Shown here: positions 10,301 to 22,300 of the stretch, piece after piece
Position numbering within the stretch: the first letter of the stretch is position 1
Layout: each line of letters opens with the position of its first letter
From: Pisaster brevispinus
Lineage: Eukaryota > Echinodermata > Asteroidea > Forcipulatida > Asteriidae
Assembly (NCBI GenBank): GCA_023634235.1
Contig: JAMKCF010000018.1
Coordinates: forward strand, 4,679,474-4,743,473
DNA length: 64,000 nucleotides
Reading direction: 5' to 3'
The notes under the pieces: model-generated
What the model was told of the DNA's origin: nothing
Seen by the model: the letters and a program-made list of their open reading frames with translations, nothing else
Database searches by the model: none
Program-made: the position numbers and the translations under genes

Positions 10301-13300
10301 AGAGAGGTGCCAAGGCTATATACCTTTATCTCCATTGAGTCAGGGGCCAGGGTGTGGGTGGGGGATGGATTGGAGAGAGGTGCTGAGGCTGTACCTTCAT
10401 CTCCAGTGAGTCAGAGGGCCAGGGTATTTGTAGGGGATGGGTTGGGTCGCTTTTGAACAAAAGGACTTGAAAGAAATCTTGATTCTTATCTTAAGTTTTG
10501 GCCTTCTGTGATCTCTGATAAACCTTTGAAATTAATGAGGAGGACCAACAAGAACTTGGCTTATCATGTGATTAAAGTCCCTTACAGGGGAAGTGGTTTT
10601 CTGAGAAGAACCGGAAATAAGAGCAGTATTGGCCTCTTGCACAATGCCCAGCCCACTTACATGCACCGATCTTGTCAGCCATTTTGGGAGTCCAATGTAC
10701 ATAAAGGAATTGACTACCAAAATGGTGGAAATGGTTGATGCCCATTGTGGGGAGGTGCGCTCCATGTCAGCAAGGGGTCAGTACTCTGCTTGTCTAAAGG
10801 AGAATTGAAGCAATTCTTTACTCCCTACAGGAACCAGCTGAGCCTGTAGCACCTGTTAAGAATCCACTTTACGTCAAATACCCCGGTGAAGACTTCTGCA
10901 AAAAGTTTAAACCCAACAAGAAATCTTGGCCCGTACCGAACCCACAGGACTGCATTGTTGAAATGGTCAACACACTTTTGAAGGTTGGTGTACTTTGAGC
11001 TAGGTATATTGAAATATTGAATTGATTAGTTGTGGATTTAATCCTTTTTGTGTGTACGTTGTCTGTGATTGATTAAGGTTATAAAAGAGGAGATGACGAG
11101 GTCTTAGACGGCTGTTTAAAAACTGGCAGGGTTGTGGCCATGCAATTAATCTTCAAGGTTTGAAACGGCCATTTAAGACTGAGTCACTTCTCTTTTCCTC
11201 CCATTCATAAATGCCCTTTTTGTTAAAAAGCAGAACAATGTAGGAAAATCAGTAAAACTTTTCTGTTTTGTAGGCCTGAATTTTCAATTTCTGTTTTCAC
11301 CTCGGACTCCGTTTCGCGAAGAGTCAAATTGCATGTCATGCTCAATGATTGTGCGCGTGTGTGCGTACTATTTATGAATGGTGCATTCCTATAAGCTTAG
11401 ATATCTTTCGGCTTTGTAAGAATTTCTTGAGTTGAGTTTCTACAAACTTGTTTTCAATGTGAATTAATTATAGTCAACACAATGATGGTTGTGACATAAT
11501 TTTGTTTGGTTTCTTTTTGCAGACTACACGAGAGGGAAAGAAGTTAAATGTTGAGGTAAAAATTTAAGTTTTTTGTCAATCACTTCTGTTACTTTAGAAA
11601 ATATATTTACCGCAAGGTAAATCCATTTCTTGCCCAATACAAATTGGATAAGGGCCACCTATGACCATTTAAGTTTAACTGTGAGATTTCTTTCAGAAAT
11701 GTTTTGGGGTTCCGATCCCAAGTTGTTTAGTGCATTGGACTCGAGTTTTGGTGGCTAAGTCATCAGGATGTGGGTTCAAATCCTGGTCATGACACTTGTG
11801 TCCTTGAGCAAGACACTTAACTATAAATGCTTCTCATCACCCAGGGGTAAATGGGTACCTGTGAGGGCAGAGATGGTTCTTGTGATTGATTTAGCTTAGT
11901 GCGCTACATACTTGGCAGCACAGGCTGTATACTCCCCAGGGAGCTGAGATGGTTTAAGGAATGAAAATTAAATGGCCCAGTGACCAGGGGTAATAACGTT
12001 GGAGCGCCATGAGCATCACTGAGTGTCAGATTTGAGTGCTATTTATGAAGCCATTATTATTGTTGTTGTTCCTCACAGAGTTTGGATGATATTGTAGATA
12101 GTCGAGTGCTCTGTGCTCTTGTCAATGCTTTTGTGCCTGGAACTTTTACTACTGAAGTTATGCTGAATGATCGCTGGACGATAAACCTGGCTCTGAGGAC
12201 GTTTGATAAAATGGTCCGGATTAATACACCAGTGGACTCACAGGATCTTGTAGAGGTACCTGCCCCCATCCTCAAACTTGTTTCATCATTGAGTCAGTGC
12301 AAAAACGTTGTATCTCAATTTTGCAAAAACATCTTATTTCTTACAAAAATGCTCTGTGCGTAGTTGCTGTGGGTGTAAATCCGGGCTATTTTAAGCGAGA
12401 TACTTTTTTGCACTGACACGATGATATAAACCTTTCATTCCCTTGTCAATCCAACATCAACCCTGTCTTTCACCCCTCACCGTCCTTACTCCTTCTTACT
12501 AAGACCCTCTTACTTGTACTCTTCCTTCCCCTATCACAACATTGTCAATCCAACATCAACTCTGTCTTTCACCCCTCACCGTCCTTATCCCTTCTTTTTA
12601 CCCTCTTACTTGTACTCTTCCTTCCCCTATCACAACATTGTCAATCCAATATCAACCCAGTCTTTCACCCCTCACCGTCCTTACTCCTTCTTTTCAAGAC
12701 CCTCTTACTTGTACTCTTCCCTCCCCTGTCACAACCTCATTAATCCAATGACAGTTCTTTCCTGCACCCCTCTCCCTCCTTGTCTCTACTTACCCCTCTC
12801 AACGGAAAAGTCTTCATCCTGAAACTACAACCAAGAGTTGACCCTGTCTTGTACCCCTCTGTCTCACCCTTCCTTCAGAGAACTGTCTCATTTATTATTC
12901 CTTCGACTCTCATCTTAAAAGTTTCCTTGTTTTCTTTCTGTCTGTTCTTCTCAACTCAATAAATAAATAACTTGTATATTCTTCTTCTTCAGGCTGACAT
13001 AATGGCTGTATCTACCTACATGATAGTGTTCTTTATGTGTGGTTTTAAACTGCGTCAATCTAAAGCTGTTCTTGGACGGATGGTAAGAAATATTTTTTTC
13101 ATGGCAATAGATAAATAAAAGCAACAGTAAGGGAGAAATGCTGAATTAAGCAAGCGGTAACTTGAGGTAACTTGAAGTAGAATCCCGGAAAACCTCGTAA
13201 GGCTAACCTTGATCCTCCTTTTTAATTTTGCATTCCTACCTTCTTGACAGTTAATGTTTTTAGGGAGGAAGGAAAGTAAGAAAAATCCCAAATTTATTTA

Positions 13301-16300
13301 CAGCCATAGAAGGGTTGGATTGAAAACAAATACATAAAATACATACAAACACGCTCAATATTCTCTCTCTAGTAGGAATAGGCATTTGCCCGTGGTCTTC
13401 TCCCCTAATTGTACCCAGCTGGAATCACTGGTACCCCTCCCACCACAGCCTGTCTTTCCAGTGCTGCTGCTTTGGGTTCAGTGGTATCACAACCTGACTA
13501 TTCCTCAGATGTTGTTTACCCAGCGCATCTTTAGTCGTCCCTCGAACACATCTAACATGCTTTGTTTTTCAAAATTTTTTCAATTTGATTGATTTGTGAA
13601 TTTCTTGCAGAAAGAGTTGGAGCACTTAATAAGATCGGCCAGACATGAATTGGATGCCTTACCTGAGATTCTTAACAACTTGGATATGATCCAGAAACGC
13701 AAGAAACTAAACGATAATCTACAGAGTTATGAACAAGGTGAGGAGAGAGAAAGTTCAGGAGGAGTTCAATTGTGCACTGGCTGATTTCACGTAGGGTGTC
13801 GTAGCCGAGCAGTCTACTGCACTGGACTCAAGTTCTAGTGGCTAAACCATCGGGGTGTGGGTTTGAATCCTGGTCATGACATTTGTGTCAAGACACTTAT
13901 AACTGTATTACCGTAATTTTCGGATTATAGACCGCGGTTTATACGTTGATTTTGACATTTTTTTGTACTCCTGCGGTTTATGCGCCGGGCGGCTTATACG
14001 CCGGGCGGCTTATACGCCGACGTATAAATATTGAAGAGAAAAAACAGCATTTTTTTAAAGAAAGATCGTTTGTAAAATATTCTAGATAAAAACAATGTTC
14101 TTAAACGAAATAAAATCCTGCAAAACATGCCTGTGTGATGACAAAATCCTGTTGAAAATGCCTGTTGAAAATCCCACCTCATTTGTATTCCGTTATGCCT
14201 TTATAAAACGTTTATCAACCGCCCTATTGTTAGAGTTCAGTCCCCCTCAGATCATGGAGGAAGAAAATGAACAATCAGCGAAACTCGAGTTAGACTAGAC
14301 TGGTCCCCTGTCTATTTATCCCGGCGATCTCCATATGCCGACGTCAGACATTCAGGCTACACTCGTGTCCAGATTTTGTCAAAAGAGGGCGATGCGATGC
14401 AGGGCAAAGTTCAACTATTTCTCGGCGTGCGTTGTCGACCGATCGTTGATTCACGAAGATTTTGTTGCCAACGAAGTTCAAAACATGGTCAACACAACCG
14501 ATCATCAAATCACGAATTCTTGAAAACGTGTGTTGATGGAAAAAGTATAATTCAGGACTGATAATATGAGATAAAAAATCACCCAAAACGCAGTTTTGCG
14601 AACTTTACTTCCGTGTTTTGAGGTTAGTTTTTTGTAACATTTCGGCCGCGGTTTATACGCCGCGCGGTTTATACGCTGACACTAAATATTTTTTTCCATA
14701 TTTTGGAGCATTGCGGTTTATACGCCGGGCGGTTTATAATCCGAAAATTACGGTACTGCTTCTCTTCACCCAGGGGTGTAATGTCTTGAGCTTTAATCGT
14801 TGTTGCTTTGATGCTTGTTTGGTTTATTGTGTCTCACACATGTCTTGCTTGATACATACAAGGTATAATGTACTTATCAATGGGCTACTGTTTAAAGGGT
14901 ACAATTATTGCATGGTTCGGGGGTCTTTACATGCATTATTCATTAGTTAGGTTGGGTCATGATTGGAATGTTGATGAGGTAATGCTGAGACTATGGTAAG
15001 CTCTATCAGTGTGTAGTGTAAGGATACTACAAGGGGGTAAATGGGTACCTATTCCTCCCTTGCACGGTCACCCATTTGCGTGTAGAGCCTTGAATTGGGT
15101 ACAACAGTGAATAAAAGTATTACAGAACTCTGTATTGTGGCGGTAATGTAATTACACTGCCATCCAAACAGATGCATAAATACAATACAAATGAAGCATG
15201 AAGTCAATGTTCTACACGATCATGGCGGGGGCAAATGAGGGCAGAAATGGTTCTTGTGATTGATTTAGCTTGATGCACTACTTATATATTTGGCAGCACA
15301 GGCTGCATACTCTCCAATGCTATATCCCTTAGAATTATTTTGTTTATCATTATGTACCAGAGTTTATTGATTACTTGAATTGACAAGAGTTGATAAAGTA
15401 TGCTTTTTGGCAAGTTTGTTGAACTGGCACCCCCGAACAAAGATATTGACTAATAGGGAGACCGCTAACATAGGGCTGGATAGCTCAGTTGGTAGAGCGC
15501 CGGTACGTTAATCCGGAGGTCGTTGGTTCAAGTCCTGCTCCAGTCAATTTGTCTTTGTTCAAAACCCAAAATATATAAAATTTACCCAGTCAGTTTCCTT
15601 TGTGGTTTATTTCGTGATAGTTTTATCTTTCAGAAAATTCCCCCATAGGCCATTAACCGTCTTTTTGCATTTATACTGCAAGTCATTTTTTGTTTGTAAA
15701 CAGTTTTTACCAGTTTTTAAATTTTGTTTAAATTGAACCATTTGCTGAGTTTTATTTTCAAGAAAAGGTTCAAATTTTATTATTATTTTTTTGCAGAGGT
15801 GCTGATAATCAAGAGTAAGTTTGACATAAAGGCTTGTGAAGATTGGAAGAAACATGTGATCCAAATCCAGGTGGAGGTGATTATCCCAACATTTATCTTG
15901 TAAAAAGTTTAAATTGTTGTCTGGTCTACTGTGACGGTGAAATGTGAAGTTCATTCAGTCAGACATGAAGCAGTATTTCTATAATAATCAATTCCAGAGT
16001 CAGTCTCCTGACGATGACTAGAGGAAGCTAGTCGAAACGTTGAGACCAATTAAAAACTCACTCCGCGGCAGTGAAGTTAATAACGAGAAGTCCCCTCGAT
16101 CCGATCCACTATTAAGCTAAAGTAGTAGTCCCGGCCGATTTCCTACCCTCCGCCCAGGTAGTAGCTAATAAGCTGGACAGTTCTTTTCAGAACTAAGTAA
16201 TCTCCCGAAGTAGTCTCATGATTTTCCAAAATCCACTCCACGGCAGTAGAATAAAAAGCAAGACCTAGTTCTCTAAGAACAAATCCACATAGCTAGTAGA

Positions 16301-19300
16301 TACACACATGGTGTTACCGCAACCCAAATATACATTGATACCTCACCATGCAAAGCCTCAAAAAGTAAATTCTAGAACAAATGTCAAATGTCAAAAATAA
16401 AAAAATTTCAAATGTCAAAACCCCCAAAACCCTTTGGGGAACTTTTTAGGGATGGTTGTGATTCATGTAGCAAGCACTGTTACTTTCTGCGAGTTTCAAG
16501 AAAAGATGAAGACCAGTTTGTGATTGCTTTTTGGGTGTTCCAATGTAATTCCGATTCTGTTGTTTTGTTTTTGTTAGAATGAATTCTTTTGGTATTTTTT
16601 GTTTCTATGTAGACTCGAGAGCTTGTCTCTAAGAAGATGAAGGACCGGTTTGATACATTAACGATACCAAGGTCAGCCCAAGAAACTCTTTCATACTATT
16701 CTTAATAATTTTCTCTTCCGTTTGTTTGATAAACAAACCGTTCTCATCAGTTACTGACTGATTTTCCTCGAAAATGTTCCTTAACTTCAAAATCGTAAGG
16801 TGTCATGGCTGAGCGGCTTAGAGCATCGAATTCAAGTTCTTGTGGTTAAGTCATCGGTGTGTGGGTTCAAATCCCGGTCATGACACTTGGGTCCTTGAGC
16901 AAGATGCTTTACTGTTATTGCTTCTCTTCACCCAGGGGTATAAATGGGTACCTGCGAGGGTACAGGTTGATATTGTGTATGAAGAAGCCTTCAGAGCACC
17001 ACGGGAGCCCGGGGCTGTACACTCCCCAGGGAGCTGAGAAAATTAAAGGAATGTTATTGGCCCAATGACCAGGGCACTAATGTAAAGCGCATTGATACGT
17101 TATTGTAAAATGCGCTCTATAAGAGCTAGTTATTATTATTATAAAGTTATTTTTTTCTGTCTTATAGATCAATCTACTTTTGGTTTCAACTGATAATTTT
17201 TCTACACTAATGAAAAATTTATCTTAGTTTGATTTGTTCCTAATTTTTTTGTGATTTTTTTTTAACAGAGGAGTGACCATCAATGACCTTAGTTTGTCCC
17301 TCGTTGTGAATCTCACCCTGACCAATGGATCAGGGTTTTACCTTTCTAGAGGGAAAGAGATCGTGACACCCGATCGTCGGATTGTCTTGAGAGATCTTAG
17401 CACCGGGGAATTCCTGGACGATTTTACTCACGGTAAAGGAGTCAGTAAATGTAAGTTTGTTTGTTTGTTTTTATTTCCATTCATACAACAAATATTATTT
17501 AAAAATATTACACAAGATGACAGTCTAAAGTTATACAAATGTTGTATCCAAGTTTGAAAAAAAAAGGAGACATGTGAGACAGGAGACAAAGGTATGAATG
17601 GGGGTGTCATCCGAGAAAAGGACAAAGCTTTCTGTAGTGGAGCACCCAAGTAGTTGGAAGTACTCTCATTCTTGAATTTGGTTTCAGATAAAACCTTGTT
17701 ATTTTGTTTTCAAAGCGTCAAATCGCTTGCCCATCACAAACCTCTGAAAAGCAACTCCATACAACTTGTGAATTCCTTGCAGGACTGGGAAGGATAAGGA
17801 TAAAAACAAATGTTTATTCTTAGGCTGAAAGATTACTGATTACGATGTTCAAAATGTTTTTCTGTGAAATATTTCCCTCTGAAATGAAGTCATATTGAAG
17901 AAAACTGTATCTGAGAACCTGGAAAAAAGCAACAGCCGATTTCAGTTGTTTCAACCAAAATTAAAAACGAATTTAAGTAGGATTTGAAACCTTGCATGGT
18001 GGAAGTATAACTAAGTGAGGTTTGCGGTAACACCATGTGAAAATCTCTTTTGAGTAGTGTAGGTTCTGAAAAGAACCGGTGGTTAACGACTCAACGTTTC
18101 GATCAGTATGCTCTGATCGTCTTCAGGAGAAATGACTAGAAAGATTTTTTCCTTGTCTCCTAAAAACGATCAGAGCATACTGATCGAAACGTTGAGTCGT
18201 TAACCACTGGTTCTTTTCAGAACCTACACTACTCAAAAGAGATTTTCACATGGTGTTACCGCAAACCTCTCTTAGTAAAACTATTTTTTAACATGCTGAG
18301 AGTTGTGCATGGTTTTTCACTATTTTCTCCTGACCCACACAACGGATTAGGCCCAAGTTTTCACAGGTTTGTTATTTCATATATGGTGGATCACACAAAA
18401 CATAAACACTATCTGCGGCTATTTTGTCGGCTCTAACCAAACCTGTATAAAACATTGAAGTTAGATGAATGCTTCTGCACTTGTGGGAGGTTCGTCTTAT
18501 TTCTCTTGTTTTGACCCTCTTATTTCAGCTTTATTTTTACCCTTTCAAACTTTTTTTTTACCATTATCAAACATCATGTGCTAAATGAGTACTTTTTGTT
18601 ACTTTGTTGTTAGTGAGCATCAGGAAAATGTTGAGTATGTCTTCGTACGAGGTTGCTGAAATTAATCCGAGTGATCATCCACAGTTTGAGGTCAGTTTAT
18701 ATCTCACTTTGCTTTGTTGCCCCCAGATGTTATATTTAATAATAATAATAATAATAATAATAATAGCTTACATTTATAATCCGACATGTCTGTCATAAAT
18801 GACTCGCCTGGTGCCGAAGTTTCAAATTTGGTGGAGCTTGTTAAGAATGATTTTATGAGACCGTAGTACAATACCTTATAAGGCATACAAGGTGAGGTGG
18901 CGCATATTGCTGCCGGACCAGCCAGGAACACCGGGACAAACCCCTTCTCTATTATGATTAGTGTAACTGGGTTCATTTACGTGCATTACACAACACATGG
19001 GACCTACAGCTATCTCATTCCCATCCAAAGGATGAAGCGATAATGGTTAAGTGCCTTGCTTAAGAACACAAGTGTCACCACCAGGACTCCAACCCACACT
19101 CTGCTGATCAGAAACAGTAGAGCTTGAGTCCAGTGTGCTTGACCGCTCGACGTCAACACAATAATGATGACACGCCATTTGTATGGATTTTGTTCTAATT
19201 TGATTTTAGTCACTTTTGCATTTCTTTTTTTTAAACTTCCAAGTTATACTATTAGATATAGAAAAACAAGTAAATGAATCGCAGTGTCATCATGCAACCA

Positions 19301-22300
19301 CACATTATATGATTTGTATCTGCTTTTTCTATATGTAATTATACATTTTTGTTTTGCATTTATATCAAGTCATTTTGTTCGGTAAGCAGTTTGCAAAAGC
19401 TTATTCCCCTTTGTTGCTTTCAAGTATTTAAAAGATATCTTTCCTCCTCAGATTTTTCTTGAGAGTCCGTCAAAGAACAAGCTTCTTAAAGCTGGAGCAG
19501 TGTAAGTTGTGAAATCTTTGTGTGAATTTAATCGGATAAAATATTAGTTTCATTTCATTCGGTCGTCCTTAACCCTCCTTCAACCCTTTTCCCATCCTTG
19601 CCTGTGCATCATTTAATATTTTATAACTTGAAGGTAGGGTCATAGGTTGGTTTGTGTCGATGTAATGCTGATTAGCAGGCAAAATTAAAGAGAAAATTCA
19701 ATAAAAGTCACGCGTGAAAGTTTTAATAATAATAATAATAATAATAATAATGGCTTCTTATATAGCGCTCATATCCATCACTCAGTGACGCTCAAGGCGC
19801 TTCAACATTAATTTCCTGCAAGGTATGTGGGGCTTCATTTGAAGTATGAGACCTACTCCTTTACATAGCACCATGTAATGGTTTACAAGGTGCTGTGGCG
19901 CAATATGCAGCCAATCAAACCAGGAACACCGGGGCAAACCCCTTCTCTTTTCGATAAGTGCACTGGGTTCTTTTACTTGCGTTACACAACACACGGGGCC
20001 AACGGCTTTACGTCCCATCCGAAGGACGAAGCAATAATAGTTAAATGTCTTGCTTAAGGACACAAGTGTCACGACCGGGACTCGAACCCAAACTCTGCTG
20101 AGTCGGAAACACCAGAGCTTGAGTCCGGTGCTCTTATCTGCTTGGCCACAACACGCCAGTTTTAGCTGAATACAATGTCTATTTGCTGACAGAACAGCCA
20201 AAAACTGTCGCAGTATTTTCATCAAGAACATCAAATCCATCCACGTTTAGTGAGATAACAGTGGGTACCAACCACATTTCTGGCTGCAGCATTCATGAAA
20301 AAGGACACTGCAGCAATTTGACTTTTCAGTTAACCCTCAGAAATCTGAGAAAATGATTCTTGCATGAATCCTACCTCAGATTCAAATGTTTTGGGGTGAA
20401 AAATTTTCTCAAACCATATTACTTTGAAGGGAATCCTTTCTCAGAATAGTGTATACTATCAACAGCTGCAGTGCTTCTTACTAAGTAAGTCTTTATGGTC
20501 AATAATTTTTGGAGTATTTAGCAATCTATGACGCCAGCTTTAACATCATAATATTTTTTTCTTCCTTAGGTTTTTGTATCAAGTCTTTCCCGGGAACTTC
20601 TCACAGTGGGAAAGCCTGTTCTTCAAGGCGTGTAAACTTGGAGAGATCGACATTGTGGAGAAGATGGTCGTCTTCTTCCGTGATAAGAGGCCAGGTTTCA
20701 TCAATGCTAAAGAGAAGAAGACTGGGAACACAGCTTTGCACATGGCCGCCAGGAATGGTCACTATGTAAGCTCATTTATCATTTATTTATTCTCTCACCA
20801 ATTTTACTATTTTTTAATATCATATAATAAACCCGCGGGAAACTGACTGGGTTAGAAAGAAAGAAAAGTTGCCTAGAGGGGGACTTGAATCTGTGACCTT
20901 CAGATTAGCGTGTCGGTGCTCTACCAAATGAGCTATCTAGCCCTGATGTTGGCGGTCTCCCTATTTTGTCAATATCCTTGTTCGGGAAATTGCCAACAAT
21001 AGGGCTATATATAGCTCAGTTTGTAGAGTGCTTGCACGCTTCTGGTGGTCGCAGGTTCAAGACCCCTCTAGTCTATTTTTTTTTGTTCAACCCAAAACAC
21101 TATTACAAACAACAGTTTTTAAGTCTACAAAAACTCTTTATTATAACTAATGTTAAAAAGTTAATGGCCCAACGTTTCGGACCCTAGCGTAATCTTCCTC
21201 GAAAGACTAATTTCAATAAGTTGCAAAAAGCACACAAAGTGGCTAAGCACAAAACAATCTTGCTTAACACTTTGACTGCAAATCCTGAGAACTCTCGGGG
21301 TAGTCTTACTACCCAAAGTAAATGGCTATGCCAGAGATTTCTCGGGCTGGTAGTACAATGTTGTGCTGCCCTCTGTGGGTCAAGAATTGAAAAATGTCCC
21401 TGTATGAAACATATTGACTGCATTAGGGGACACACTGGAGTTATTTTTTTTATAGTTTCAGCCGTTGGGCCTGGAGAGGTACGGTGTAAAAAAATTGCAG
21501 CTGTCAAGTGTAAATAGCAGAATTCAGAAACAATTTAAAAGCTGAAAAATTTAATAGTGAAAATTGCTTGTAACGATTGATTTCTTGTTTGTTTAAATTC
21601 TTAGGATATTCTTCTGTTTCTTCTTGAAAATGGCTCCAATATCGACGCTCGTAATGCCAACCTAGCAACAGCTTTCTTCAACGCAGTAGAAGGCTTGCAT
21701 CGAGGTATAAGTCAGGTCAGTAAGATATCTCAAATATTTGTATTTGATCGACCTCTTTGTTGGAATTTTATCTTAACTGTGCCATTGGGGATTTTCTAAG
21801 AATTATACTTTAGAAAAATTTTTGCTTTGGGTGCAAAATATTTTCATGAGCGTTTAAAAAAAAAATGTTCAGGGATCTCTTTTTAATTAAAAGTTGATTC
21901 AAAAGGTCCTTCAGAAGAAAACAAATTGTCTCCACGTTTGACTTAATATTGACAAAGCTTACCAAGTTTTTCAAAACTTCTGCTCACAAGCATTTATTTG
22001 GAAAACATTTGTGTAAAAAAGAAAACACTTTCTTTGCTGAAAATGAACAATTTACTTTCAACTACTACGATTTCATACTGTTTGAGCTTTTGAATGAAAT
22101 GTCAAACAAATAATAGTATTCTTGGGTCTTAATGTAAAGCTGTCTGTACAGTAGTTACACGTTTTGTATTTTAATAGTTTTTGGAGCTTTATATCTTTAT
22201 AGTAGAGGTCTAACACATCCATGATATTTTTTTAAAGCTTTTGTCTTGACCTGGATATTTTGAAATGTAAATAGGTATTTTATGTCTGAAGATTTACAAT

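Larger units (their letters stand above)
10831..13082 (+). other. Gene B exons 6-9: second CH-like domain
   Basis: Residues ~176-326. NPQDCIVEMVNTLLK leads into SRVLCALVNAFVPG, then NLALRTFDKMVRINTPVD and ADIMAVSTYMIVFFMCGFK. This is the usual CH order of a short helix, an L-nA-vP segment and a closing 'D-M-L-yl-f' helix. I think it is nearest the CAMSAP-type CH, by recall. Exon 7 is only 33 nt. Confidence 0.65.
13611..19501 (+). other. Gene B exons 10-15: middle region, no known domain
   Basis: Residues ~327-515. It starts with a helical, charged stretch (ELEHLIRSARHELDALPE, QKRKKLNDNL) and continues with a beta-rich looking part (VNLTLTNGSGFYLSRGKE, RRIVLRDLSTGEFLDD). I do not recognise a family. 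A structure prediction could show whether it is a third folded domain. Confidence 0.5.

Noticed and set aside
9677..10338. Series of plus-strand ORFs with VWVGDGLERG
   Set aside because: Not separate genes. They are read-through of the donor array; only the first 48 codons could be in-frame exon extension.
15474..15545. Possible functional tRNA gene (Asn-like)
   Set aside because: Anticodon-loop position 33 is C, stems mismatch, and the same tRNA-like part recurs within a SINE with fixed flanks.
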